From Pseudoalteromonas piscicida (GTDB lineage: Bacteria; Pseudomonadota; Gammaproteobacteria; Enterobacterales; Alteromonadaceae), in NCBI RefSeq assembly GCF_000238315.3, contig NZ_CP011925.1, positions 496,001 to 560,000 of the forward strand: a stretch of 64,000 nucleotides of DNA. Direction: 5' to 3'. Below are positions 54,719 to 62,999 of this stretch, in pieces (within the stretch, counting starts at the first letter, position 1; the number at the start of each line of letters is the position of its first letter). Position numbers and translations under genes: made by a program. The notes beneath the pieces are model-generated. The model was not told where the DNA came from, ran no database searches, and saw only the letters and a list, made by a program, of their open reading frames with translations.

Positions 54719-56824
54719 ATGGTTGAAAACTTAGATAAACGTTTTTTAATCAATGAGATACTTGTCGACCTGAGTAATTTATCTGTGTGTGTTGACGGTT
54801 CTTGGAGAAGCATCGAAGCGAAGCATGCGGCATTATTGCGTCTATTGATTGCTAACAAGGGACAGGTTGTTACCAGAGACGCCATCTTAGATATCGTATG
54901 GCCCGGTACTATTGTCAGTGATAACTCTGTTAGCCAGCTGGTGGTACAGCTACGTAAGCAGCTTGGTGACAGTTCAAACGAGCCAAAAATAATTAAAACG
55001 GTACCACGCCTAGGTTATCAATGTATTGCACAAATTGAAAAAGCCCCGACGCTACTTGAGCAAGTAGAGGAGCTGTCTCGTGGGCGTGGCGCACAATTTG
55101 CGCTGCTCGGGTTTTTTATGGGTTTTGTGGTGACTTTGCTTGGCGTTTTTATTGCTAAGCAGTGGCAAAATGAATTGCAACAGCTGCCCGTCACTGCAAC
55201 TCGGATCACATCCTCGCCGGGTGCAGAAGTCTTTGTGCGCTTTTCTCCAAATGGTAACTATTTAGCTTACAGCTATTTAGCTGAGGGAGCCGATCAATTT
55301 GATTTGGCGGTCTATGATCTTGAGACCAAAACAACCCATACGATAAAAAGCAGCGGTTATAGTGAAGAGTCGGCAAGTTGGTCTTTAGATGGTAACTGGC
55401 TGATTTATTCGCGCTCGGATCCGGTTTCATGTGAAGTACGGGCGTTACACGTTAAAGGTCCAATAGAAATGTGGCGACTAGCGCGCGATAGCGTGCTTGG
55501 CAGCTGTAATAGCGCACAAGACTCAGCGCCTTGGCTTGAATATCGAGCGGGTCATTTTATCACTAAGTCTTGGGATAAAGGTGGGACCTATTTGCAATCT
55601 GTAGCGGTCACTTTTGCGGATAATCATCCTAAAGTGCTCAACACTACGGCGTTGCCTATTCGCGATGTAACTCATTATCAAGTTAACCAACAAGCGCTGT
55701 TGTATCAGGTAAAAGAGCAGGGCGTTTATCGGCTTAATCTGGGGCAACTTGGGGACCCTGAAAGGCAAACTACCACACTTTCCAAGCAATCTTTTTCGGC
55801 ATTGAGTCATGGTTATGAGGACGATACGGTTATTATCGGCAAACAAAACTTGAGTGTACTAAAAGGTCGTGAGCAGCAGTTGATATACTCCGGATTTGGT
55901 TCGATATCTGAGATTGATGTTAATACGCATTTGCGTGCTTCGGCACACACTGAGGGCGTGGCTGAAATTAACTTTTATCAGCTCGCTGTAGATGCACATA
56001 GCGAAGCACAGCAAAAGCAGTTGACGTCGCCCGCAAGGATGGATCTACTTGCCGCTTTGTCTGATGATGGCGCACATTTTGTATATGCTTCGGTGACAGC
56101 CAAAAATAATGATGCGCCACAATTTGAGCTGTGGCATAAACATGCTTTTCGGCCAACATCGAGTTTGCTTGGTACGATGCCGCTGGGAGAAGTGCCTATT
56201 TTGCTCTTGCTGTCGCCTAATAACGAATATCTCGCCGTATTATCAAAGTCGCATAAAGTGTATTTAATAAGCTCTTTTACTAAAGAAGTGAAAAAAGTAG
56301 TTGATAACTTTGCAGAAGTTGCTGACTTGCATTGGTCACAGGATGGAAGAAACCTGTATTATCGAGCGAAGCTCTCGACAGAAGCCAAATGGCAGGCATG
56401 GCAATTTACCGTATCTCAAGGGCGCAGTGAGCAACAACCTCTGGTGACTCATTCGTCTGATTTATCCCTGACCCAGAAGAACTCAAGCTTTGTGGGGTAC
56501 AAAGAACAAGTTAGGGAATACCTAGTTGCTGCGCTGACTGAAACAATTGATGTAGAGCAGTTACGTGGGTCTTTATCTCTTTACCAGCCAGCAGTATACC
56601 GAGACGGGGTTTATTTTGTACTGAAACGAGGTCACCAATTGGTGCTTTATCGCTATTTAAGTAGTGAAAACAAGGTCGAAGAAATTCAACCAATTGGGTT
56701 ACACCTTTATGCGGGGTTTACCGAGTTACAGGTACTAGCAAGCTTTGATGGCAGTCAGGTCATATTCAATCGGATCAACAACTATGAAAGTGACATAGTA
56801 TTACTGGAGTACGGTGACCGATGA
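54719..56824 (+). CDS. CadC-like membrane regulator with beta-propeller sensor
   Basis: A 701-residue protein. Residues about 8-105 are an OmpR/PhoB-type winged helix (EAKHAALLRLLIANKGQVVT, NSVSQLVVQLRKQLGD, VPRLGYQ). A transmembrane helix is at about 129-147 (ALLGFFMGFVVTLLGVFIA). The periplasmic part, about 150-700, has TolB/WD40-like propeller repeats (VRFSPNGNYLAYSYL, ASWSLDGNWLIYSRS). It resembles one-component sensors such as CadC and ToxR in layout, and is divergent from the receptor. Start: ATG 54719, no ribosome site; a TTG precedes it. Confidence 0.85.
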   Translation: MVENLDKRFLINEILVDLSNLSVCVDGSWRSIEAKHAALLRLLIANKGQVVTRDAILDIVWPGTIVSDNSVSQLVVQLRKQLGDSSNEPKIIKTVPRLGYQCIAQIEKAPTLLEQVEELSRGRGAQFALLGFFMGFVVTLLGVFIAKQWQNELQQLPVTATRITSSPGAEVFVRFSPNGNYLAYSYLAEGADQFDLAVYDLETKTTHTIKSSGYSEESASWSLDGNWLIYSRSDPVSCEVRALHVKGPIEMWRLARDSVLGSCNSAQDSAPWLEYRAGHFITKSWDKGGTYLQSVAVTFADNHPKVLNTTALPIRDVTHYQVNQQALLYQVKEQGVYRLNLGQLGDPERQTTTLSKQSFSALSHGYEDDTVIIGKQNLSVLKGREQQLIYSGFGSISEIDVNTHLRASAHTEGVAEINFYQLAVDAHSEAQQKQLTSPARMDLLAALSDDGAHFVYASVTAKNNDAPQFELWHKHAFRPTSSLLGTMPLGEVPILLLLSPNNEYLAVLSKSHKVYLISSFTKEVKKVVDNFAEVADLHWSQDGRNLYYRAKLSTEAKWQAWQFTVSQGRSEQQPLVTHSSDLSLTQKNSSFVGYKEQVREYLVAALTETIDVEQLRGSLSLYQPAVYRDGVYFVLKRGHQLVLYRYLSSENKVEEIQPIGLHLYAGFTELQVLASFDGSQVIFNRINNYESDIVLLEYGDR

Positions 56825-56860
56825 AGATATCAATTTTTCGAAGCTCAGGTTGGGTACAGT

Positions 56861-57057
56861 TAGTTAACCTGAGGTTTGGATAAGGAATGTTCCAACTCAT
56901 TGTTGCTAAAGCACAACTTAGTTTTTTCCTTGTCTAGCCAGAGAGTTTTAGGGAAAACAAGGCGAATTTACGCACCAATAGCTGGCTATTGGAAGTGAAT
57001 TCAACGCAGTTAGCGCTAAAACTGGCTGCTAGAAAGGCATTAATTATCCGCAGCTCA
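56861..57057. mobile_element. MITE-like element, copy B, large part
   Basis: Reverse-orientation copy of the element at 7585-7790, matching through most of its length. The left end is TAGTTAACCTGAGG. It breaks off at CCGCAGCTCA, and the missing terminal part (TCAGGTTAGTTA) resumes at 58389-58400 on the far side of an IS110-family element. The region between 56825 and 56860 holds nothing else recognised. Confidence 0.75.
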
Positions 57058-57073
57058 TATATGGTCTCCTCCC

Positions 57074-57301
57074 TTATTGCAAGGTTTCTTTAGTAAATAA
57101 CAGGGACAGGATTGCTGTCATATATACGGTCTGTTAATGAGTTTTATTTGAAACTCTGACCTAGATGTAAATCGCGCATATTGCCCTAATCAGGTTATCG
57201 GTATTTAGCTACCCCTGAGCTCGACAGGTTTTCAATATGCCGGTTTGACCTGTTATGTCATCTACTTCAGTCACTTTCGCAATTCGGTGAAAGAAATCTA
57301 C
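57074..57301 (-). ncRNA. Candidate bridge/seek RNA region of the IS
   Basis: A 228-base non-coding segment between the transposase stop and the element end. In IS110-type elements a structured guide RNA is made from such an end, and in the IS1111 subgroup it lies downstream of the gene, as here. I did not fold it, so RNA boundaries and loops are unknown. Confidence 0.4.
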
Positions 57302-58312
57302 TTATCTTGCTTGATATGCCTCTTTTGATACTGTAATTGCCCAGGCCACTCTAGCCATTTTATTGGCATAAGCGACACAGGCTTTATTATGCCCTCGCGT
57401 TTGTACAAGTCGATTTATCCAAAGACTCAGTTGGTCTGTTTTATACTTTGCTCTCGATACAACCGATTTCGCCCCTTGAATAAGTAAACATCTCAAATAT
57501 CGATTACCACGCTTACTTATCCCGAGCAAAACTGATTTTCCACCCGTACTACGTTGCTTGGGCACGAGACCTAATGAGGCTGAAACATCTCGCCCTTTTG
57601 TATAACCACTACCATTCCCCACTTCGTTAAAGTAACTACTTGCAACTATTGGCCCTATGCCCGGAATACTCTGTAAATTGACGCATATCTCATTGTTTTT
57701 AACTTGCTCTTTTATCTGTTGATTGTACGTTTCAATACTTTCATCAAGCACTTGTAGGAGTTTATAGAGTTGGCTAAGCACTTGTTTAAAGCTCGCGGTC
57801 AATACTCGCTCCTCACCTAACAAAGCAGCCACTTCTTTGCGAACATTTTCGATACCTTTAGTAATGGCAATGCCGTACTCAAGTAGCAAACCTCGAATTT
57901 GATTACTCAGTGCTGTTCGTTGACCAATTGCAAGCTCTCTCACTTTATGGATTGTTTGACTATCTTGCTGCTCTAATGTTTTCACTGGAACTGAGCGAAT
58001 ATGTGCCTGCTGTGATGCAATTAAAATTGCATACGCATCGTTGTAATCATTTTTATTCCCCGTCAAAAATGGCTTCACGTGTTGTGGTGGTATGAGCTCA
58101 ACTTGAAAACCTAATTGGCTAATTTCACGACCCCAATAATTAGAGGTTCCACACGCTTCCATGACTAATTTACAATTTGGCATTTGTGCCAAATAAGTCA
58201 GTAGTTGACGACGTTTAATAGCTTTCTTTACTACAATCTTATTGGATAGGTTACATCCAATAAAATGAAAAATATTTTTTGCGATGTCGATACTGATTGT
58301 TGTAATCTGCAT
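57302..58312 (-). CDS. IS110-family (IS1111-type) transposase
   Basis: A 336-residue DEDD transposase that looks intact. The N-terminal RuvC-like domain has SIDIAKNIFHF, VMEACGTSNYWG and KNDYNDAYAI, which supply the acidic residues. The C-terminal Transposase_20 domain has LQSIPGIGPIVASSYFNEVG and the serine in RDVSASLGLVPKQRSTGGK. The ATG at 58312 follows GGGAGAAG and fits the family; a further in-frame extension is rejected. Recombination is guided by an element-encoded RNA in this family. Confidence 0.93.
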   Translation of the reverse strand: MQITTISIDIAKNIFHFIGCNLSNKIVVKKAIKRRQLLTYLAQMPNCKLVMEACGTSNYWGREISQLGFQVELIPPQHVKPFLTGNKNDYNDAYAILIASQQAHIRSVPVKTLEQQDSQTIHKVRELAIGQRTALSNQIRGLLLEYGIAITKGIENVRKEVAALLGEERVLTASFKQVLSQLYKLLQVLDESIETYNQQIKEQVKNNEICVNLQSIPGIGPIVASSYFNEVGNGSGYTKGRDVSASLGLVPKQRSTGGKSVLLGISKRGNRYLRCLLIQGAKSVVSRAKYKTDQLSLWINRLVQTRGHNKACVAYANKMARVAWAITVSKEAYQAR

Positions 58313-58388
58313 TTGGTCTTCTCCCATTTCGATTGTTTGCAATTCAATCATGGCACACCGATGCCGAGTGTGGGAGGAGACCATTACA

Positions 58389-58400
58389 TCAGGTTAGTTA
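58389..58400. mobile_element. MITE copy B, detached terminal repeat
   Basis: TCAGGTTAGTTA matches the right terminal repeat of the element at 7585-7790 (TCAGGTTAATTA) with one change. It lies directly outside the IS110-type element, as expected if that element jumped into the MITE. It overlaps the stop codon of the gene at 58394. Confidence 0.65.
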
Positions 58401-59722
58401 GCTAGTTTTTGCTGGAATAAGCGTATTGCTTTACTACTCCAATTGCGCTGTGATGCCGACTTCAATGCTTGTGAGGCAAGCTTCTTGGCCTCTACTTGAT
58501 TATCTGTAAGTTTGGCAGACAGTAGCAGCAGTTCAGGGTGTTCGGGATCGATGGTGAGACCATGGCGGAGCCAAGTCTTGGCCTGAGTTTTGTCGTTGAG
58601 ACGAGTTAAATAAGTGTTTGCTAATAAAAGAGTGGAGCGCAAATGGCCATTATTCGAGGCCTCTATAAGTACTTGTAGCGCACGTGGAGCATCCTGCTGC
58701 TCTCCCTTTGTAAGCAGTGATCGCGCTAAGCGATATTTTGCGATATCCATGGTCTGTGCTGCGTGTTCTAGCCAAAGTACACTAAGTTGATGCTCTCCCA
58801 CATTGATAAGCTGAGTTGCTAAGCGATATTGTGCCAAGTCCAAGCCATTTTTGGCTGCGGCTAAATACAGCTCATTTACCGGCTCTTCAGAGCGCCAGTG
58901 ATAACGCAGCAGCTGATACGCGTTGTAATCTTTCATACTCAACCAGTTAGCAATATAGTATTGTACTTGCGCCACACCACGCTCTGCAGCGTCAATATTC
59001 TTCCTTAGCTGTTTTTCGTAGGCCTTCTTTTGAATGGCTAAGGTTTCGCGATATTGCTCGCCTTTATATGTCGCAAAATGGTAAATCAAGGTGTGTGCTT
59101 GTTTTGGACCACTATAGCGCCACTTCTCTACCGCATTTAACAGGCTAGCGGTGAATATATGCTTGGGATAGCTATCAACAACCTCAATATTGGTTGCCTT
59201 ACCGCTTTGGTCGATATCAAACTCTAACCAAACCCAGCCCTCAACCCCTTGCCGTACGGCCTCATCAGGGTAGTCAGGTAATACATCATGAGTTTTACTC
59301 GGCGTAGAAACGATATTGGGTTGTTTGAGCCGGGCAAGGGTTGAATCAAGTAAGTAGGTGTCTGCTAAACGATTTTTTTGAAGTGTTACGAAATCCTTTA
59401 AGCCACTTTGGTCGTCGGACTGTTGCAAAACGAGTTGCGCAGTTTGAAAGGCTTCAGCAATACCGAATTCTTTAGCCAATGAAAACCAAGCAAAGGCATT
59501 TGCGGCACTTTGTTCGGTTCCTTGACCGTACAAATACATCACCCCAAGATTATACATGGCGTCTGCATTACCTAACTGAGCTAGGCGATTGAATTCAGAA
59601 AATGCAAGAGTGAATTCTTCATTCTGATAGGCGAGGGTAGCATCATAAAGATCGGCTTTTGTCTGCCAACTTATACTCAGAAAAAATGAAAAAATAAGCC
59701 CAGAAATGAGATTGTTGCGCAT
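58394..59722 (-). CDS. Exported protein with Sel1/TPR repeats and TonB C-terminal-like domain
   Basis: A 442-residue protein with a signal peptide (ends near WQTKA, residue about 23). Sel1-like repeats at about 30-90 (ADAMYNLGVMYLYGQGTEQS), a TonB_C domain at about 145-220 (VLPDYPDEAVRQGVEGWVWL, then NIEVVDSYPKHIFTASLLNA and VEKWRY), and more TPR/Sel1 helices to the end. It lacks a TonB N-terminal anchor. It lies between an IS and a receptor gene. The stop codon lies in a MITE terminal repeat, so the natural C-terminus may be altered. Confidence 0.75.
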   Translation of the reverse strand: MRNNLISGLIFSFFLSISWQTKADLYDATLAYQNEEFTLAFSEFNRLAQLGNADAMYNLGVMYLYGQGTEQSAANAFAWFSLAKEFGIAEAFQTAQLVLQQSDDQSGLKDFVTLQKNRLADTYLLDSTLARLKQPNIVSTPSKTHDVLPDYPDEAVRQGVEGWVWLEFDIDQSGKATNIEVVDSYPKHIFTASLLNAVEKWRYSGPKQAHTLIYHFATYKGEQYRETLAIQKKAYEKQLRKNIDAAERGVAQVQYYIANWLSMKDYNAYQLLRYHWRSEEPVNELYLAAAKNGLDLAQYRLATQLINVGEHQLSVLWLEHAAQTMDIAKYRLARSLLTKGEQQDAPRALQVLIEASNNGHLRSTLLLANTYLTRLNDKTQAKTWLRHGLTIDPEHPELLLLSAKLTDNQVEAKKLASQALKSASQRNWSSKAIRLFQQKLAN

Positions 59723-59816
59723 TTTATTGATTACTCATCCTCGGACTGCTCTTTGGGGTTGCTATGGTCATTTTTAATAGGCTATATAACCACAATATAA
59801 GGGAAATTTAAATAAT

Positions 59817-59846
59817 AAAAGCTGATAGCAAACGCTATCAGCTTTT
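59817..59846. terminator. Intrinsic terminator of the second receptor gene
   Basis: A 9-bp perfect stem, GCTGATAGC/GCTATCAGC, with an AAAC loop and AAAA before and TTTTT after, so it can act on both strands. It is 134 bases past the receptor stop. Confidence 0.8.
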
Positions 59847-59979
59847 TGGAACTCCGGGCAGGGAGTTTACTAAGTCGAACCTGTGTTAGCTTGGAAGCGA
59901 CTTAATTCGAGTCTGAAACTATGTCTTTACGACTAATAAGACCAGATTTAGTGGTAAAAGTTTCATTCGCTATTCGGTG

Positions 59980-62556
59980 TTAGAAGTTAAATCTAACCCC
60001 CGCGCTAAAGCGCCTTCCATCGGCATAGACACCCGTTAGTGCTTGCTCAACTCCCTTTTCCTGATAGCTAAATGTATGTTCATCCGTCAAGTTGATGGCC
60101 TCAAGAATAAATGCCACATTCTCGTTGTAGTTATAGGTAAGGTTGGCATCTACTTGACCATAATCGTCAATGTATCCTGGCCAGTCGCGACCTGTATCAT
60201 ACCCTGTTCTGAAGTTGTATGAGATACGGGCACTAATGAATTCGTTTTCATAATAAGAACTCAAGTTAACGGTATGCTCAGAGTTGCCTGGGATGGTGAT
60301 GTCGTTACCTTCATCATCTTTGGCTTCACCATCTACATAGGTATAGTTAGCGGCAACGCCAAAACCTTCGTACAATTCTTGTTGATAACCGACTTCCAGA
60401 CCTTGAATACGACCCGCTTTACCATTAACTGGACGGCTGATCAGTACCTCTTTACCTTCGTGAGTTTCAAGTGCCGGTTGGCTCTCGATAAACGACTGAA
60501 TATCTTTGTAGAAAAATACCGCAGAAAACAGACCTGCGTCGCTAAAGTACCACTCGATACCGGTATCAAACTGCGTCGCTCTATATGGGTCGATGTCAGG
60601 GTTACCGCCAGTGCCGGTTTGTGTTTCTAGGTTGTATGAGGTTGATGCGGTCATATCGGCGTAATCTGGGCGAGACATAACTCGTGCCGCAGAAAAACGC
60701 ATTAATAAATCGTCATCTAAGTCAATTGCCAAGTTAATGCTTGGAAGAATGTCGAAGTAGTCCTTTTCTTCCGTTGTCCAAACCTCAGAACCTGACTCAC
60801 CTGCAAACGCGGATGAGGTTTGTTTGGTATTTACAAGTCTTACACCTAAATTACCGCGTAGACCATCTGCATCCAGATTCGCTTTAATGTAGCCTGCGGT
60901 AATTTTTTCATTGATATCGAAAGTACTGGCCTTCAATACTCGGTAATTCCAACCCAGCGCATCACCTTCTTGGCGTATTTTGTCTGAATCAGTGATTGCA
61001 TAGCTGCGCGTTGTGCCTGCCGAGCCTATACCTGAAAGGTAATCAGAAGGCATGGCTTTGGAGTAATCAGCCAGACTCCAGTTTAAGTCGGTACGATTAT
61101 CCGTTGTGTGTTTGGTATTAAAACGACTGTGATCACGATATTTAAAGCCTATCTTGATTTGGTTAAAGATAGCGACATCAATTGGGCGTTTAAAATCGGC
61201 TTGAAAATAAGTTTCATCATCTTTCACATCATTGCTGTCATAACGTAAAAAGCCTAAATTCCATTTATCACCATCGTTTGGATCGGCGGCATAACTGGTT
61301 TTTACGTCTTCCTCTTGTGACGCATCAAAGCTGTGAACATAGTTGCCTTCCCAACCAACGGAGCGATCCGCTTGTGAACCACCCGAACCTTCTGTGTAAC
61401 CTAAGTGATACGAAGATTCCCAAAGTTGCCCTTGATGTTCAACTTTTAAGTCGTACGATTTGGTTTTGAGCTCAGAGTTACGTACTTTGGTCTCATCCAG
61501 AATGTTATTACCATCTGGTGATAAGCCAAGTGTACCGCCGACGGCCATCTTGCCAACTACGGGGTGGTCGATAACGGTAATGTCAGTATATTGTGAGCCG
61601 CCGTAACCGGGTAACCACAGGAAGTTTTGGTTTTCATTATCGGCTTCAAGCGTAGAGTCTAACGCATTGAATACAATGTCCATATTTTCACTTGGACGAT
61701 ATTGCAAGGCGAGGTTTATACCCGTGCGCACGCGCTGCTGTGAGAACATTGCAGAGCCGCCACCGCCAGGGCTGTAGACATTGTCGACGACGGTACCGTC
61801 TTCAAGTGTGATATCACGATAGGTCCAAGACCATGCTTCAATACCATCACGACGCAAGTTACGTTCTTGGCGCACGACAGAAATTAAAGCGCCAAAAGAT
61901 TCATCATCGGTCTTAAAGTTGTACATAGCGGAAAGTTGCGGGTCGGTTTCACCTGACACCTCGCTGTGCTGTGCGATAATTGAACCTGCGATTTTATTTG
62001 CTTCTAAATCAAGCGGCTTACGTGTTCTAACAATCACGGTTCCACCAATAGAGCCTTCGTCAATATCGGCTTCTGGTGATTTGTACACTTCAAGCCCTGA
62101 AATGATTTCAGAGGGTAACATTGTATAGTTAAAACCACGGCTCGCGGCTGAGTTAGTCCACCAATCCGCTGAGCCAACGGCTTGACCATTCAATAAGGTC
62201 CGGTTTTGGCTTTCACCTGTGCCTCGAATGCTAACGCGCTCACCTTCACCAAAACTACGCGTGATTGAAACACCGGTAATTCGTTGTAGTGATTCGGCAA
62301 CGTTTTGATCTGGAAATTTACCAATGTCCTCGGCGGTTACTGCATCGACAATGGCGTCAGAGTATCTTTTTGTATTGAGTGATTGAACAACGCTGCCACG
62401 GATCCCTCTGACTTGAATAACTTCAACTTCACCATTTTTAGCTGCTTCTTGATTGTTGTTTTCTTCAGCGAGTGCTAGACCCGGTGCAAAAAGTACCGAG
62501 CCGAGCAAAGATTGGCTGATTAATACAGTTAGTTTTTTCTTATTATTGCGAAACAT
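59980..62556 (-). CDS. TonB-dependent outer-membrane receptor (TIGR01782-type)
   Basis: An 858-residue receptor, related to the one at 52019. The signal ends at LALA (about residue 29). The plug has VQVRGIRGSVVQSLNTKRYS-like residues, FPDQNVAESLQRITGVSITR and GSADWWTNSAASRGFNYTML; the barrel ends RFSAGVRFNF. DPYRATQFDTGIEWYF is shared with the other receptor. The ATG at 62556 follows AAGGGG. A MITE (62576-62737) sits 19 bases upstream, so its promoter is in or beyond that element. Substrate unknown. Confidence 0.9.
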   Translation of the reverse strand: MFRNNKKKLTVLISQSLLGSVLFAPGLALAEENNNQEAAKNGEVEVIQVRGIRGSVVQSLNTKRYSDAIVDAVTAEDIGKFPDQNVAESLQRITGVSITRSFGEGERVSIRGTGESQNRTLLNGQAVGSADWWTNSAASRGFNYTMLPSEIISGLEVYKSPEADIDEGSIGGTVIVRTRKPLDLEANKIAGSIIAQHSEVSGETDPQLSAMYNFKTDDESFGALISVVRQERNLRRDGIEAWSWTYRDITLEDGTVVDNVYSPGGGGSAMFSQQRVRTGINLALQYRPSENMDIVFNALDSTLEADNENQNFLWLPGYGGSQYTDITVIDHPVVGKMAVGGTLGLSPDGNNILDETKVRNSELKTKSYDLKVEHQGQLWESSYHLGYTEGSGGSQADRSVGWEGNYVHSFDASQEEDVKTSYAADPNDGDKWNLGFLRYDSNDVKDDETYFQADFKRPIDVAIFNQIKIGFKYRDHSRFNTKHTTDNRTDLNWSLADYSKAMPSDYLSGIGSAGTTRSYAITDSDKIRQEGDALGWNYRVLKASTFDINEKITAGYIKANLDADGLRGNLGVRLVNTKQTSSAFAGESGSEVWTTEEKDYFDILPSINLAIDLDDDLLMRFSAARVMSRPDYADMTASTSYNLETQTGTGGNPDIDPYRATQFDTGIEWYFSDAGLFSAVFFYKDIQSFIESQPALETHEGKEVLISRPVNGKAGRIQGLEVGYQQELYEGFGVAANYTYVDGEAKDDEGNDITIPGNSEHTVNLSSYYENEFISARISYNFRTGYDTGRDWPGYIDDYGQVDANLTYNYNENVAFILEAINLTDEHTFSYQEKGVEQALTGVYADGRRFSAGVRFNF

Positions 62557-62575
62557 AAATTCCCCTTGAGTGCAT

Positions 62576-62737
62576 ATACCAATTAGCCTTAATACTTGCT
62601 CAGTTTGAAGGAGTAAATCTGACGCTAACAGCGTTAAAAATTTCTTATTTAGAGCAACTAAATAGCAAAATTTTTGCCTTGTTATCGACAAGATTTTCTC
62701 GCCTCAAAATAGACCACTTAATTAAGACAATTGGTAT
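62576..62737. mobile_element. MITE-like repeat, second family (162 bp)
   Basis: Terminal inverted repeats of about 17 bases: ATACCAATTAGCCTTAA at the left and, on the complement of the right end, ATACCAATTGTCTTAAT. The interior has TTAACGCTGTTAGCG-like and TAAATAGC palindromes. This terminus is familiar from small repeats in Alteromonadales genomes. It lies inside the leader of the second receptor gene. No gene is encoded. Confidence 0.7.
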
Positions 62738-62960
62738 TACTTGTGATTGAGAGGTTGACCTCGAGAAAGATTAAACACCAGCGGGGTTTGTTAAATCTTG
62801 AATTGAAATGAATAGTTATGAATTTGGAGGTCTTTTACTTTGTATTTTCTTATTTTATTGAAATTTATAGATATAAAATAATTTTTTCTCGGTGGTTTTC
62901 GGTTCAAGTTAAGTTTACTGGAGTGATTTCACTTTGTTTTTTGTTAACATTCACAACTGC
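62738..62960. other. Intergenic region, no gene recognised
   Basis: An AT-rich stretch between the MITE and the exporter terminator. An open frame from 62818 covers it but runs on through the terminator and into the exporter gene on the other strand, so it is not called. Confidence 0.4.
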
Positions 62961-62994
62961 AAAGAACTGGAAAGGCGACTTTCCAGTTCTTTTT
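62961..62994. terminator. Intrinsic terminator next to the exporter gene
   Basis: A 12-bp stem, AGAACTGGAAAG/CTTTCCAGTTCT, with a GCGA loop and TTTTT on the plus strand. It is 6 bases past the exporter stop; on the minus strand TTTGC follows. Confidence 0.8.
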
Positions 62995-62999
62995 GTGCG

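Larger units (their letters stand above)
57061..58384 (-). mobile_element. IS110-family (IS1111-type) insertion sequence, about 1.33 kb
   Basis: A 13-bp perfect inverted pair, ATGGTCTCCTCCC at 57061-57073 and its complement at 58372-58384, encloses one transposase gene. Such subterminal repeats mark the IS1111 subgroup. The element has a 72-base gap before the gene and a 240-base gap after it. Its outer edges are a few bases outside the repeats (about 57058-58388). It interrupts the end of MITE copy B. Confidence 0.85.
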
